A stretch of DNA of 64,000 bases from Orientallactaga sibirica (GCA_036365145.1 JAEOAD010000055.1:744001-808000); one strand, 5' to 3'; positions 18,447-28,009 are shown, numbered from the stretch's first letter. A program made the numbers and translations. The notes: a model not told the origin generated them from the letters alone.

Positions 18447-19080
18447 AGAGGGAGTCAGGTAACAACAGTTAGGGTGACGGGGCCCCTGAAAGGAAGAAAC
18501 AGCAATGTCTTTGGGCCTATCCTTGCAGTCTGCACTTGCTAGAGATCAAAGGATGATCTGGATTCCTCCTGGGGCCTTCCTGGGAGGGAGGTCGATCCTA
18601 AGATTTAAATCTAGCCCTAACATGGGGATTGGGCAAGTTCGGCCCTCAGAACTTGGTGACATGGTTAGCTTATTCCTGAGACAGCCCCTACCTAGCCTCA
18701 GCCAATCAGCTAAACCCAAGCCAGAAGGTAGGGCCCACAAGCAGAAGGCTATCAATACATTTGTGGAGGGAGGGCAAGGTCTCTGTGCCGCCTGACCTCT
18801 CCTGAGCCTTCTGCTTCTGGTGAGTTTTCTCTTTGGCTCTGCCTGGCTGGGCCAAGCCAAGGGGATTGCCCCTTAGCCCTTACTTTCCATATGGGCGCCT
18901 TCTCCACACTGCAGGAGCTCTTTGTATTTTGTTTTCTGTCCTTTCCAGTTTTTTTCTAGGCCTTCCACATGGGCTCTCAAACCACATGGCTATCTTTCCT
19001 TGGTTCTGTATTTCCCTAAGTAAATATAAAACTTTAATAATTATCCTTATAAGTCTTATTTTATTCAATCTTTGATTAAA
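18447..19080 (+). mobile_element. Probable 3' or solitary LTR
   Basis: Starts TGAGAGGG after a purine-rich run. A CCAAT box lies at 18702-18706, a weak TATA-like 'atcaata' at about 18751, and a donor-like 'ctggtgagtt' at about 18820. The AT-rich end contains 'ctaagtaaatataaaa', a weak poly(A)-signal position. Length of about 630 bp is normal for an LTR. The right boundary is obscured by SINE insertion. Confidence 0.55.
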
Positions 19081-19092
19081 ATTAGACATGAG

Positions 19093-19318
19093 GGTTGGAG
19101 AGATGGCTTAGCATTTGCCTGCAAAGCCAAAGGACCTTGGTTCGATTCCCCAGTACCCACCTAAGCTAGATGCACAAGGAAGCGTATGCATCTGGAGTTC
19201 GTTTGCAGTGGCTGGAGGCCCAGGCATGCCCATTCTCTCTCTCTCACTGCCTCTTTCCTGCTGTCAAATGAATAAATACAAAATAAAATAAAAATATTTT
19301 TAAAAATAAAAGAAAATT
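19093..19318 (+). mobile_element. B2-like SINE, first of a same-target pair
   Basis: Sense copy lacking a few bases of the head ('ggcttagcatttgcctgcaa'), preceded by 'aaaattagacatgag' (19078-19092). Confidence 0.93.
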
Positions 19319-19332
19319 AAATTAGACATGAG

Positions 19333-19484
19333 CCAGGCGTGGTGGCACATGCCTTTAATACCAGCACTTGGGAGGCAGAGGTAACAGAATTGCCTTGAGT
19401 TCCAGGCCACCCTGAGACTAATTCCAGGTCATCATGGGTTACAGCAAAACCCTATCTCAAACAACCAAAACAAAACAACAACAA
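19333..19484 (+). mobile_element. B1 SINE, second of a same-target pair
   Basis: Sense B1 with a small internal deletion ('gagactaattccaggtcatc'). It follows the target copy 'aaattagacatgag' (19319-19332) and is followed by 'aataatagacatgaa' (19485-19499). Confidence 0.9.
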
Positions 19485-19547
19485 AATAATAGACATGAAA
19501 CTAGGGTTCAAGGACTTTCCTAAACCCCTAGCACCCCATTCCAATGT

Positions 19548-19632
19548 AACAAAGGCTGCTCTTGAACTCTGGATCCTCCTGCCCCCATCTCCCCAAATCC
19601 TGGGATTACAAATGTGTACCACCACACCCAAT
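19548..19632 (-). mobile_element. Old B1-like remnant
   Basis: Antisense core 'ctgctcttgaactctggatc', 'ctgggattacaaatgtgtac', 'caccacacccaatc'. Strongly diverged. Confidence 0.6.
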
Positions 19633-19649
19633 CTTTAACTTGGCTTTTA

Positions 19650-19796
19650 TTTTTTTCGAGGTAGGGTCTCACTCTAGCCCAGGCTGACTTGGAATTCACT
19701 ATGTAGTCTCAGGCTGGCCTTGAACTCACAGAGATCCTCCTACCTCTGCCTCCCAAGTGCTGGGATTAAAGGCATGAGCCACCACGCCTGGCTTAA
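19650..19796 (-). mobile_element. B1 SINE
   Basis: Antisense B1, 'ttttcgaggtagggtctcac' to 'gagccaccacgcctggctt'. Confidence 0.94.
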
Positions 19797-19947
19797 TTTG
19801 GCTTCTTGTTACACTTGTTGATGCTGTTACCCTCAATGGTCTTGCAGTTCCAGGAGCACCAGAGTGTAGCAGAGATTATGAGACTCCACAGGCAGTTTAG
19901 TCAGCAAATCTCTCTGTACTGTAACCTCCTTTGCACTTTTCTCTCTT

Positions 19948-20134
19948 TAAAAAAAAAAATTATTTATTTGAGAGAAAGGGAGAGAGAGAGAATGGGCACA
20001 CCAGGGCCTCCAGCCACTGAAAATGAATTCCAGATGCATATACCACCTTGTGCATCTGGCTTATGTGGGGAATCGAACCTAGTCCTTAGGTTTCACAGGC
20101 AAGCTTCTTAACCGCTAAACCACCTCTCCAGTCC
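19948..20134 (-). mobile_element. B2-like SINE
   Basis: Antisense copy with a small deletion in the B-box region ('gcttatgtggggaatcgaac'). Target duplication 'cacttttctct' on both sides. Confidence 0.93.
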
Positions 20135-21130
20135 ACTTTTCTCTTTTTTAATGCTGTCAGAGAACATGGCTATTGTATGGGGAGCTCTGAGGAGCATGGG
20201 TCTGATAGGAATGAGTTCCGTGGCATCTCCCATCCACTTGCTTAGAAACAGGAGTGTGGAGGAAGAGCTGCCAGGGCAGTTCACAGGAATTGGTGAACTG
20301 ACACTTGTATGGGCAGATGCAATGTGGTGAGAATGTGAAAAGGGGTAACTTCCAGGATGGGGCTCCTGCTTAGGACAAGGGGCAGACATAGATACAGGAC
20401 TACAGAGCAAACAGGAACTGTCTTTGGGTTCCGGGGCCTCAGGATGGGAGCTGGGGAGCACTGGGTTTGAAAGGGCAGCATTGGCCTCGAAAGGAGGCTG
20501 CAAGCACCCCAAGGCTGGGAATGACAGGACCCGAGAAGTCTCGGGTGTTAAAGGAAATGCCGGGCATAGCCTGTCCAGCAGCACATCCCACTGGGCGCCT
20601 GCCAGCTGCTCTGGCCTCCGAGGCTGTGGTTGGGAGGGGGAGGAAGCAGAGGAAGCAAGCTTGCTGCCAGACACTTGACCTCTCCTGGAGCCATGGGATG
20701 GGGCTTGGCTCCCGGGCCAGCTCTGCGCCTACAGCCATCTCCCTCCTCCCAAGGCCACTCACTGGGCCTCGGCGATGGCTCACCGCTCTGCTCCTCTCTC
20801 TGTGCTGGGTGCTCCCTCTGGGGCTCAGCCCTGGTCGTCTCTCTCCTCCTTCAACTAATGGCTCCATCCCAAAACCAGCAGTAGCCATCTCATCCGGCTG
20901 GTGCCAGGGAAGACCCACGCTGACCTGGTAAGTTCCTAGTCTGTGTCTTACATCAGGGATCAAGTGCGGGGACCAAACCATTCAGGTAAGGTACTCAATG
21001 CTCGCAGGTCTGGAGCCTGGGGCAGGGGGCAGAGGGCATAGGAATGGCAGAGATTAGGGTACTCTGTACTAGAGGGACCTATGGAGAATCGATGGACCGG
21101 GCTGAGGGCATCACTTATATTGTTGCTAAT
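20135..21130. other. Single-copy GC-rich block, possible first exon
   Basis: About 1 kb with no recognised repeat and higher GC than its surroundings. Frames of 150-190 codons are open on both strands over 20439-20981, mostly because stops are rare in GC-rich DNA. The plus-strand frame at 20467-20931 has a hydrophobic run (WLTALLLSLCWVLPLGL) and runs past a good splice donor 'gacctggtaagttc'. It could be an exon with a signal-type segment or coincidence. I do not recognise a family. Confidence 0.3.
20930..20937 (+). promoter_or_regulatory. Splice-donor-like site
   Basis: 'ctg|gtaagt' matches the mammalian donor consensus well. It closes the GC-rich open frame starting at 20467. No acceptor partner was identified. 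Confidence 0.3.
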
Positions 21131-21163
21131 TAAAAGGTTTTGTTTTCTTTCTCCCCCTCTTTT

Positions 21164-21209
<46 letters not shown>

Positions 21210-21226
21210 TTTTCCTTCCTTCCTTC

Positions 21227-21285
<59 letters not shown>

Positions 21286-21288
21286 TCG
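21164..21288. repeat. (CTTT)n microsatellite
   Basis: Two CTTT runs separated by 'cttccttttccttccttcct', together about 125 bp of pure pyrimidine, then the tail of a B1. Confidence 0.96.
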
Positions 21289-21291
21289 TAG

Positions 21292-21441
21292 TTGTTTTTT
21301 TTTTTGAGGAAGGACCTTACTCTGGCCCAGGCTAACCTAGAATTAACTATATAATCTCAGAGTGGCCTCAAACTCACAGCAATCCTCCTACCTCTGCCTC
21401 CAGAGTGCTGGGATTAAAGGTGTGTGCCACCATGCCTGGCT
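21292..21441 (-). mobile_element. B1 SINE
   Basis: Antisense B1, 'ttttttgaggaaggacctta' to 'gtgccaccatgcctggctt'. Confidence 0.92.
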
Positions 21442-21486
21442 TTTGTTGTTGTTGTTTGTTTGTTTGTTTGTTTGTTTGTTTGTTTG
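21442..21486. repeat. (TTG)n/(TTTG)n microsatellite
   Basis: Three GTT units followed by about eight GTTT units, between a B1 5' end and a B2-like tail. Confidence 0.93.
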
Positions 21487-21637
21487 AAGCAGAGAGTGGC
21501 CTCTAGTCACTTCAGACAAACTCTAGGTACATGTGCCACTTTATGCATCTTGCTTTATGTGGATGCTGGGTATTTCAACCTGGCCTGTCAGGCTTGCAAA
21601 CCAGCACCTTAACCACTAAGCCATCTGTCTAGTCCTA
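21487..21637 (-). mobile_element. B2-like SINE, truncated
   Basis: Antisense copy starting 'gaagcagagagtggcctcta' and ending 'agccatctgtctagtcc'. The GA-rich stretch is mostly missing. Confidence 0.85.
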
Positions 21638-21655
21638 TAAAAAAGTTAAAAATGA

Positions 21656-21799
21656 GAGCCGGGCATGGTGGTTCACGCCTTTAATCCCAGCACAAGGGAG
21701 GCAGAGGTAGGAGGATCTCCGAGAGTTTGAGGCCACCCTGAGACTACAGAGTGAATTCCAGGTCAGCCTGAGCTAGAGTGAGACCCTACCTCGAAAAAC

Positions 21800-21830
<31 letters not shown>
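21656..21830 (+). mobile_element. B1 SINE with long A-tail
   Basis: Sense B1 with a tail of about 35 A. Exact 16-base target duplication 'aaaaagttaaaaatga' (21640-21655 and 21831-21846). The long pure tail and clean duplication point to a recent insertion. Confidence 0.96.
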
Positions 21831-21838
<8 letters not shown>

Positions 21839-21855
21839 AAAAATGATTAAATAGA

Positions 21856-21969
21856 GCAGGGTGTAGTATGCATGTCTTTAATCCCAGCATTTGGGAGGCA
21901 GAGGTAGGAGGATCACCATGAGTTTGAGGCCACCCTGAGATTACATAGTGAATTCCAGGTCAGCTGAGA
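21856..21969 (+). mobile_element. B1 SINE, 3' truncated
   Basis: Sense B1 'gcagggtgtagtatgcatgt' through 'gtgaattccaggtcagct', then an abrupt change to single-copy sequence with no A-tail. A deletion after insertion is likely. Confidence 0.88.
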
Positions 21970-22478
21970 GCAAGGGGATGATGCTGGGGAGCTGATGGGA
22001 CCCCCAGATCCAGACTGCCTCTCAGCCCAGCTCCTGCACTTTCTCCCTGGCCCACCTAGAGAGCCCAAGCTCTCTCAGCTCTGTAGGTTCTTCGGTGACT
22101 TTTGACCTCCGGCAGGCGCTCACCCCTAGACACTCAGCTTCTGCTCAAAGAACCTTAGGCTCAGAACTCTGTCCAGATCTTCAGGAAGTTCAAGGATCAG
22201 CCTTCCACCAATGCTAGCAACCTTCCTTGCTGAGGGGTGCTATGATGGAAACCCCAGCGGCTCCCAGCAGCACTGACCCCCAGCAATGCCCTGCTCAGTA
22301 GCCTCTGCTCAGTTGGCTTCCTTGCTTTCTCTGGATCACTTCCCAAGTAAACCAAGTCCACTTGAACCTCTGCCTCAGGGTTCCCAGAATTCCCCATGCT
22401 CAAACCCCTCCCAGGGTGGGTCTTTTTCTGGCTGTTCCCTCCCCAGAAACACCTTCCCTCCTGTGAGAGAACTGGTGT
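21970..22478. other. Single-copy DNA, no gene seen
   Basis: About 500 bp of moderately GC-rich sequence with no recognised repeat. Short frames on both strands show no family motif. Confidence 0.4.
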
Positions 22479-22479
22479 T

Positions 22480-22672
22480 TGGTTTTGGATTCCTTTTGAG
22501 ACAGGGTCTCGTTTTCTCTGGGTTAGCCTGGAACTAGATATGTACTTAAGGATGACTTGGATGTCTTGGTCCTTCTGCGAGAATACGAATTTACGTCAGC
22601 GCACCCAGTTTATGTGGTGCTGGGGGTTAAATCCAGAGCCTCTTCCAACTGAGCTACAGCCCCCAGTCTCCC
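22480..22672 (-). mobile_element. B4 SINE
   Basis: Antisense B4: B1-like part 'ttttgagacagggtctcgtt', 'gttagcctggaactagatat', followed by the ID-like part 'gtgctgggggttaaatccag' and 'ccaactgagctacagcccc'. Confidence 0.8.
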
Positions 22673-23200
22673 CTAACTGTTCTTGACCACTCAGCCTAGC
22701 ACACCCTGAGCTTCACCTCCCTGTTCTCCTTGCCCCAGGCTGGGCAAGGCCCCTCTGGGTTCCTGTGCTTCAGTACTTGTCTCTGTCCCAATGTCCACCG
22801 TGTCCTGGTCCATTCACCCCTGCACTGGGCAGTTCTAGGGGAAATCAGCCATGAACACATGCCTTTTTTGTCCCCAGTGCCCTGCACAGGCCTGGACGTG
22901 TCACAGGCTTTGGAGAATAAATGAAAGATGACGAGGGTTCTAAATGTCCAAAGAATCCTCTGTTCATTCCTTCACTCAGATGTTTACAGAGCACTTGGCC
23001 AAATGTTGGGAAGGCGAGAACTCCCACCGGCTGGGTGGGAGACAGGCAACGAGGAGGCCAAGTAACGGAGGCTAAGCAGAGGTCAATGCTGGTCCTTTGG
23101 GGGACCTGAGGGGGCCCTAGGCACCATCCTGTGGGGAAGAGAATAGAGAAAGCTTGGCCAGGGGAGGTGCTTTAATAACTCCATCCTCCCCCCATCCCAA
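22673..23200. other. Single-copy DNA with a possible old repeat
   Basis: No gene seen. The part around 22960-23020 ('ttcattccttcactcagatg', 'tttacagagcacttggccaa') resembles an ancient L2/MIR-type repeat end. The rest is unassigned. Confidence 0.35.
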
Positions 23201-23211
23201 GTGCTGGGATT

Positions 23212-23388
23212 AATTTTTTTATTTTGTTTTGTTTTGTTTTGTTTTGTTTTTCAAAACAGTCTCTCTCTAGTTCAGGCTGACCTGGAATTCATTATGTAGT
23301 CTCAAGGTGGCCTCAACCTCATAGCGATCCTCCTACCTCTGCCTCCCAAATGCTGGGATTAAAGGCATGCGCCACCACACCTGGCTGC
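23212..23388 (-). mobile_element. B1 SINE
   Basis: Antisense B1 with a TTTTG tail. 'gctgggattaattttttt' before and 'gctaggattaattttttt' after look like its target duplication, with a third partial copy at 23406. Confidence 0.93.
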
Positions 23389-23640
23389 TAGGATTAATTT
23401 TTTTTGCTAGGATTAATTTTAACAAAAGTGTGGCCCCGCCCTTCCAAAAATCCCAACTAATTTTCCCTAAATGTACTACAATTCTTTAAAACTAATAATT
23501 ACCAAAAATTTCTGCCTAAGTTTACACTGTCCGGTATGGTTATCTATTAGTTTCATGGGGCTGGTTGCCTTTATTGACTAATAGTTGATTGCTTACTTGA
23601 TTGATTGACTGATTGACAAATGACTGACTGATTGCTTATT
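23389..23640. other. AT-rich DNA with degenerate (GATT)n
   Basis: Unassigned AT-rich sequence. From about 23572 a degenerate tetranucleotide run ('gattgcttacttgattgatt', 'gactgattgacaaatgactg') continues to about 23660. Confidence 0.6.
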
Positions 23641-23661
23641 TGATTAATGATTGAGTGAGTG

Positions 23662-23733
23662 ATTTCCATGCTGGGGACTGAATCTAAGACTTCGTACATG
23701 CTATAAGCACTCTACACCCCTACCCACAGCTTT
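23662..23733 (-). mobile_element. ID/B4-like remnant
   Basis: 'tgctggggactgaatctaag' and 'cgtacatgctataagcactc' and 'tacacccctacccacagc' are the antisense of an ID-type tRNA-Ala-derived head. Confidence 0.6.
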
Positions 23734-23936
23734 TAAAATTAATTAATTTATTTATTTGAGACAGACATAGAAAGGGGCAGAGAGAGAGAGAGAGTGGCCT
23801 CCAGCCACTGCAAATGAACTCCAGACATATGTGCCCCCTTGTGCATCTGGCTTATGTGGGTCCTGGAGAGTCGAACTGGGATCCTTTGGCTTTGCAGGCA
23901 AACGCCTTAACCTCTAAGCTATCTCTTCAGCACCCC
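23734..23936 (-). mobile_element. B2-like SINE
   Basis: Antisense copy 'taatttatttatttgagaca' to 'aagctatctcttcagcacc'. Confidence 0.92.
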
Positions 23937-24214
23937 CCAAGCCTTTCTAAATGTAAATGTAAATTAATTGAAAGTTAGAGATTCAGTTCCTCTGTTGGCC
24001 TAGCCAAGTTTCAAAAGCCTCCTGCGGTTAGAGGTTACATTAGCGGACAGCACCAGAGGTGCTCTATCATCCCAGAAAATTCTAATGCTTGTAAACCACT
24101 GATTCTGCCATGAAACCTTGGCGAAACTGTTTTCCCCCACAAAGAGGATGAGGGTGTGTCTTTGGCAATCACTGTCCAGAGCCACCATCCCTTCCCCCAC
24201 CATCTTGATCACTT
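23937..24214. other. Single-copy DNA
   Basis: No recognised feature. The 70-codon minus-strand frame here shows no motif. Confidence 0.35.
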
Positions 24215-24215
24215 G

Positions 24216-24300
24216 CTTGTTTGTTTTGTTTTGAAACAGGGTCTCATGTAGCCCAGCTGGCCTTGAACTCTTGAACTCACAAACTACATAGTGGAGGATA
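24216..24300 (-). mobile_element. Old B1-like remnant
   Basis: 'gttttgaaacagggtctcat', 'gtagcccagctggccttgaa', then decay. A younger B1 inserted next to it. Confidence 0.6.
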
Positions 24301-24309
24301 ACCTAGAAT

Positions 24310-24472
24310 TTTTTTTTTTTTTTTTTGATTTTTCGAGGTAGGGTCTCGCTCTAGCCCAGGCTGATCTGGAATTCACTATGTAGTCTCAGGGTGGCCTCGA
24401 ACTCTCAGCGATCCTCCTACCTCTGCCTCCCGAGTGCTGTGATTAATGGCATGCGACACCATGCCTGGTTTA
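24310..24472 (-). mobile_element. B1 SINE
   Basis: Antisense B1 with a T16 tail, 'ttcgaggtagggtctcgctc' to 'gcgacaccatgcctggttt'. Confidence 0.94.
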
Positions 24473-24477
24473 CAACT

Positions 24478-24642
24478 TTTTTTTTTGAGGCAGTCTCCAG
24501 TGCATCTGTCTGGCTTACATGGGACCTGGAGATTCAAACATGAGTTTTTAAGCTTTGCTTCACTCTGCAGCCACAGGCTGGCCTCAAACTCATAGTAATC
24601 CTCCTACCTCAGTGCTAAGATTAAAGGTATGTGCCATTGATG
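24478..24642 (-). mobile_element. B1/B2 mosaic SINE
   Basis: Starts as B1 tail ('tttttttttgaggcagtctc'), switches to B2-like middle ('gtgcatctgtctggcttaca', 'tgggacctggagattcaaac') and returns to B1 ('cacaggctggcctcaaactc', 'gctaagattaaaggtatgtg'). A B2-like fragment sits within a B1. Confidence 0.6.
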
Positions 24643-24825
24643 CAGGATTTGGGGGTTCAGGAAGGGTCTCCCAGAGTTTATTAACCTCAAGTTTTGGGCT
24701 CTGTCCTACCTTTTATAAAGAACTAATAAAGATGGACTCAAGAAGGATAAATTATGAAATATTAAGTTTATTTGGGGAGGGAATCACAAATTGTGGGATT
24801 ATTTAAGGAAGATTGGGATGTAAGA
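24643..24825. other. Unassigned short segment
   Basis: AT-rich, no recognised repeat. Confidence 0.3.
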
Positions 24826-24840
24826 GAAACTGAGGCTTTT

Positions 24841-25093
24841 TTTTTTTTTTTTTGGAGACAGAGAGAGAGGGAAAGAAAGACAGATAGAGACGGGCGCGCC
24901 AGCAGCCGCTCAGATGCTGTGAACGAAAGCCAGATGCATGCGCCCCCTTGTGGTCAAGTGCGGCATTGCGCCCTTGCATCACTTTGCATCTGGCTAAAAG
25001 TGGGATCTGGAGATTGGAACCGCTGAAGATTGGAACTGGCGTTCTTAGGCTTAGGAGGCAGGTGCCTTAACCACTAAGCCATGTCTCCAGCCT
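24841..25093 (-). mobile_element. Long-form B2-like SINE with CTCF-type insert
   Basis: Antisense long form: 'gacagatagagacgggcgcg', 'gcagccgctcagatgctgtg', then the CTCF-like core, 'caagtgcggcattgcgccct' and head. Exact 15-base duplication 'gaaactgaggctttt' (24826-24840, 25094-25108). The segment 'gaagattggaac' is tandemly repeated. Confidence 0.95.
24939..24953 (-). promoter_or_regulatory. CTCF-like motif in a SINE
   Basis: On the minus strand reads CCACAAGGGGGCGCA, identical to the motif at 12305 and 26343. Confidence 0.6.
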
Positions 25094-25237
25094 GAAACTG
25101 AGGCTTTTAAAGAGAGATCAGATCAAAGCAGAGGCTGGGTGAGAGGGGAAGCCGCTCATGTGCATCCAAGCAGAGGTGAGAGGGAATCCAAAGAGAGCGG
25201 GCAAGAAGAAGGTCGCAGCCTTTATAGTATAAAAAAT

Positions 25238-25397
25238 GTGGCCAGGCGTGGTGGCACACGCCTTTAATCTCAGCACTCAGGAGACAGAGGTAGGAGCATC
25301 GCCATGAGTTCAAGGCCACCCTGAGACTACATAGTGAATTCCAGGTCAGCCTGAGACAGAGTGACACCCTACCTCGGGAAAAAAAAAAAAAAAAAAA
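25238..25397 (+). mobile_element. B1 SINE
   Basis: Sense B1 'ggccaggcgtggtggcacac' to 'gacaccctacctcggg' with an A-tail. Confidence 0.94.
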
Positions 25398-25612
25398 GTG
25401 TTCTTTCATCAGATTCAGGTATGTAAGTGAAAAATCTGATTAGTTTGTCAATTGGGAGGGCAGAACCCAGGGCTGGACCACCTGTGGATCAGTCTGGATC
25501 AGGCATGAATCCCATTCCTGCCAAGAGTTCCATTCCTGTGCCAGGGTGAGGTGGCATGTGGGATGGCATCTCCTGGTGCTCTTTGGGCTTCCATCTCTAA
25601 CTAAAACTGCCT
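25398..25612. other. Single-copy segment
   Basis: Contains a local direct repeat ('cccattcctgccaagagttc', then 'cattcctgtgccagggtgag') but no recognised family. Confidence 0.35.
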
Positions 25613-25614
25613 TT

Positions 25615-25839
25615 TATTTTTTTTTATATTTTATTTATTTACTTATTTGAGAGAGGGGAGTGGAGAGAGAGAGAGAGAGAGGCAGATAAGAGAATGGGCA
25701 TGCCAGGGCCTTCAGCCACCGCAAACTCCAGAAACATGTACTACCTTGTGCATCTGGCTTCACGTGGGTACGGGGGAATCAAACCTCTTTAGGCTTTGCA
25801 GGCAAGAGCCTTAACTGCTGAACCATCTCTCCAGCCTAG
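25615..25839 (-). mobile_element. B2-like SINE
   Basis: Antisense copy with 'tttatttacttatttgagag' tail and head 'gaaccatctctccagcct'. Small deletion near 'ccgcaaactccagaaac'. Confidence 0.93.
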
Positions 25840-26203
25840 CCAGTGTTTTTATTGTTGTCCCTGCAGCCACCCCTAGGTTCTATCAAGCCCTCCCAGCTTT
25901 AACTGCCGGATCTTTATCATCTGCCCTTATCTCTCTGCAAGTTCTAGTCACTTACGAAACCCCATAACTTTCTTCATGAATCTCCTAACCAACCCTGCCA
26001 ACCTCGCCTCACACAACCAGCTCCTCTCTGTCGGTGCTATGGTCTTTACGTGTTCAACATTTGCAGAATGTTGAGGAACATAGGCATTTAGTTCCTTCAG
26101 AAGTGGAGCTATCTCCACTCTGCCTCGCCTCATCCCCAGGTCAGTGGCATGAAGCATTTGGAACAGAAGAGATTCTACCCTTGTAACTTAAAAATTCACC
26201 CGG
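25840..26203. other. Single-copy DNA, no gene seen
   Basis: About 360 bp without a recognised repeat. The minus-strand frame at 25948-26157 shows no family features. Confidence 0.4.
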
Positions 26204-26459
26204 GGGGCTGGAGAGATGGCTTAAAGGTTAAGGCGCCTGCCTCCTAAGCCTAAGAACACTGGTTCCAATCTCCAGCAGTTCCAATCTCCAGGTCCCACGT
26301 TTAACCAGATGCAGTGACGCAAGGGCGCAATGCCGCACTTGACCACAAGGGGGCGCACACATCTGGATTTCGTTCACAGCAACTGAGAGGCTGCTGGAGC
26401 GTCCATCTCTATCTGTCTTCCTCTCCCTTGCTCTCTCTCCAAAAAAACGAAACAACAAC
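26204..26459 (+). mobile_element. Long-form B2-like SINE with CTCF-type insert
   Basis: Sense long form. 'ggttccaatctccag' occurs twice in a row (tandem duplication in the B-box region, as in the copies at 24841 and 55672), then 'gacgcaagggcgcaatgccg', the CTCF-like core and the tail. Confidence 0.94.
26343..26357 (+). promoter_or_regulatory. CTCF-like motif in a SINE
   Basis: CCACAAGGGGGCGCA, a full match to the consensus core, retained unmutated in this copy. Confidence 0.6.
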
Positions 26460-26795
26460 AAAAAAAATTCATCCAGGCATCTGAAGGTCTCCTTGAGAAA
26501 CATATCCACATGAGGGATGGTCCATTCTTTGCTAGTGGTGCCATGGTCTGGGAAGGGCTGAATGTGGTTAAGACAGGCTGAGGATGTTCAGGAAAAGCAA
26601 CCATGTGAGCTCCAAGCCAGAGGCCATCTGGGGGGACTTCTACATCAAAGTTGATAGGACATTATTCACAGCAGTGATTCTGTGGGAGTAGAGAAAATGG
26701 GTTGTGGTTCCAACATGAGAGCTTTGCTCAGGACTGGATCTTCAAGAGACACGAGGACAGACCACCATGCTTTCCCATTTCCTTCCCCTCTCGCC
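26460..26795. other. Single-copy DNA
   Basis: About 330 bp with no recognised repeat or exon. Confidence 0.4.
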
Positions 26796-26896
26796 TCTTT
26801 AATTCCAGAGAGGAGGATTGCTGTGAGTTCAAGGCCAGCCTGGGACTATAGAGTGAGTTCCAGGTCAGCCTGGGCAAGTGAGACTGTGCTTCAAAG
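26796..26896 (+). mobile_element. B1 SINE, 5' truncated
   Basis: Sense B1 starting at 'tttaattccagagaggagg' and ending 'gtgagactgtgcttcaaag'. Its A-rich tail expanded into the (GAAA)n array that follows. Confidence 0.85.
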
Positions 26897-26909
26897 AAAG
26901 AAAAGAAAG

Positions 26910-26979
<70 letters not shown>

Positions 26980-27062
26980 GGAGAGAGAAAGAAAGAGGGA
27001 GGGAGGGAGGGAAAGAAAGAAAGAGAGGGAGGGAGGGAGGGAGCGAGGGAGGGAAGGAGGAA

Positions 27063-27106
<44 letters not shown>

Positions 27107-27126
27107 GAGGGAGGGAGGGAGAGAGA
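26895..27126. repeat. (GAAA)n/(GGGA)n purine array
   Basis: About 230 bp of pure purine: GAAA units, GGGA/GAGG blocks at about 26980-27060, then GAAA again. Two long plus-strand frames through it encode only K/E/R/G low complexity. Confidence 0.97.
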
Positions 27127-27227
27127 AACTAAAATTGCCTTTTAAAAAAGCTAGCTTTCTCCTGTCTCTTTCACCACCACCCCAGGTTTACATTCTTCTT
27201 GTCCTTTTTAAAATTTTTTTAAAGATT

Positions 27228-27451
27228 TGATTTATTTTTATTCATTTATTTATTTATTAGAGACAGAGAAAGGGAGAGAGAGAGAGAGAGAGAGAGAATG
27301 GGCACGTCAGGACCTCTAGCCACTGCAAATGAACTCCAGACATATGTGCCACCATGTGCATCTGGCTTCCATGGGTACTGGGGAATCGAGCCTCAAACTG
27401 AGGTTCATAGGCAAGCACTTAACCACTAAGCAAGCCATTTCTCCACCCCTT
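27228..27451 (-). mobile_element. B2-like SINE
   Basis: Antisense copy, 'ttatttattagagacagaga' to 'agccatttctccacccc', with 'ctaagcaagccat' in the head. Confidence 0.92.
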
Positions 27452-27770
27452 CTTGTCCTTTCTTTTTCTCAATTTAACTTCCTCTACTTTGATGTCCTTT
27501 TAAATCTTTTGTACATGAGTGCATGTGTGCGTGCATGCATGTGTGTGTTCCACTGACTTTAATTAGGGTTGCTTGCTTGAGCCTGCGTGGGGGGTTACTT
27601 ACCCAGGCATAGACAAGTTCCCTGTGGCTACATCACTGATGAAAATGTCTTCCCCTCCCCCAGTGACCATTAACTCCCAATAACGCCTCAGAGAGGGAGG
27701 GATGCCTCATATCCTCCTCTAACATCCATGATGGAATGTTGATGGGCCCAATACTGTGTGAGTCTTTTTT
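27452..27770. other. Single-copy DNA
   Basis: About 320 bp. A short (GT)/(GCAT) stretch ('gagtgcatgtgtgcgtgcat') lies at about 27518-27548. Otherwise unassigned. Confidence 0.4.
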
Positions 27771-27775
27771 TTTTT

Positions 27776-28009
27776 AATATTTTTTAATATTTTATTTATT
27801 TATTTATTTATTTATTTGAGAGAGAGAGATACAGAAATAGGCAGGTAGAGAGAGAGAATGGGCATGCCAGGGCCTCCAGCGACTACAAATGAACTCCAGA
27901 TGCATGCGCCACCTTGTGCATCTGGCTTATGTGGGTCCTGGAGAATCAAACCAGGGTCCTTTGGCTTTGCAGGCAAATGCCTTAACGGCTAAGCCATCTC
28001 TCCAGCCCC
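27776..28009 (-). mobile_element. B2-like SINE
   Basis: Antisense copy with (ATTT)n tail, 'gatacagaaataggcaggta' variant also seen at 37338 and 62735, and head 'gccatctctccagccccc'. Confidence 0.94.

Noticed and set aside
20439..20981. 180-codon minus-strand frame
   Set aside because: GC-rich sequence keeps several frames open at once, and this one shows no motif or splice signals.
26682..27230. 182-codon plus-strand frame rich in K, E, R and G
   Set aside because: It is the (GAAA)n/(GGGA)n purine array read as codons, plus a truncated B1. No non-repetitive domain.
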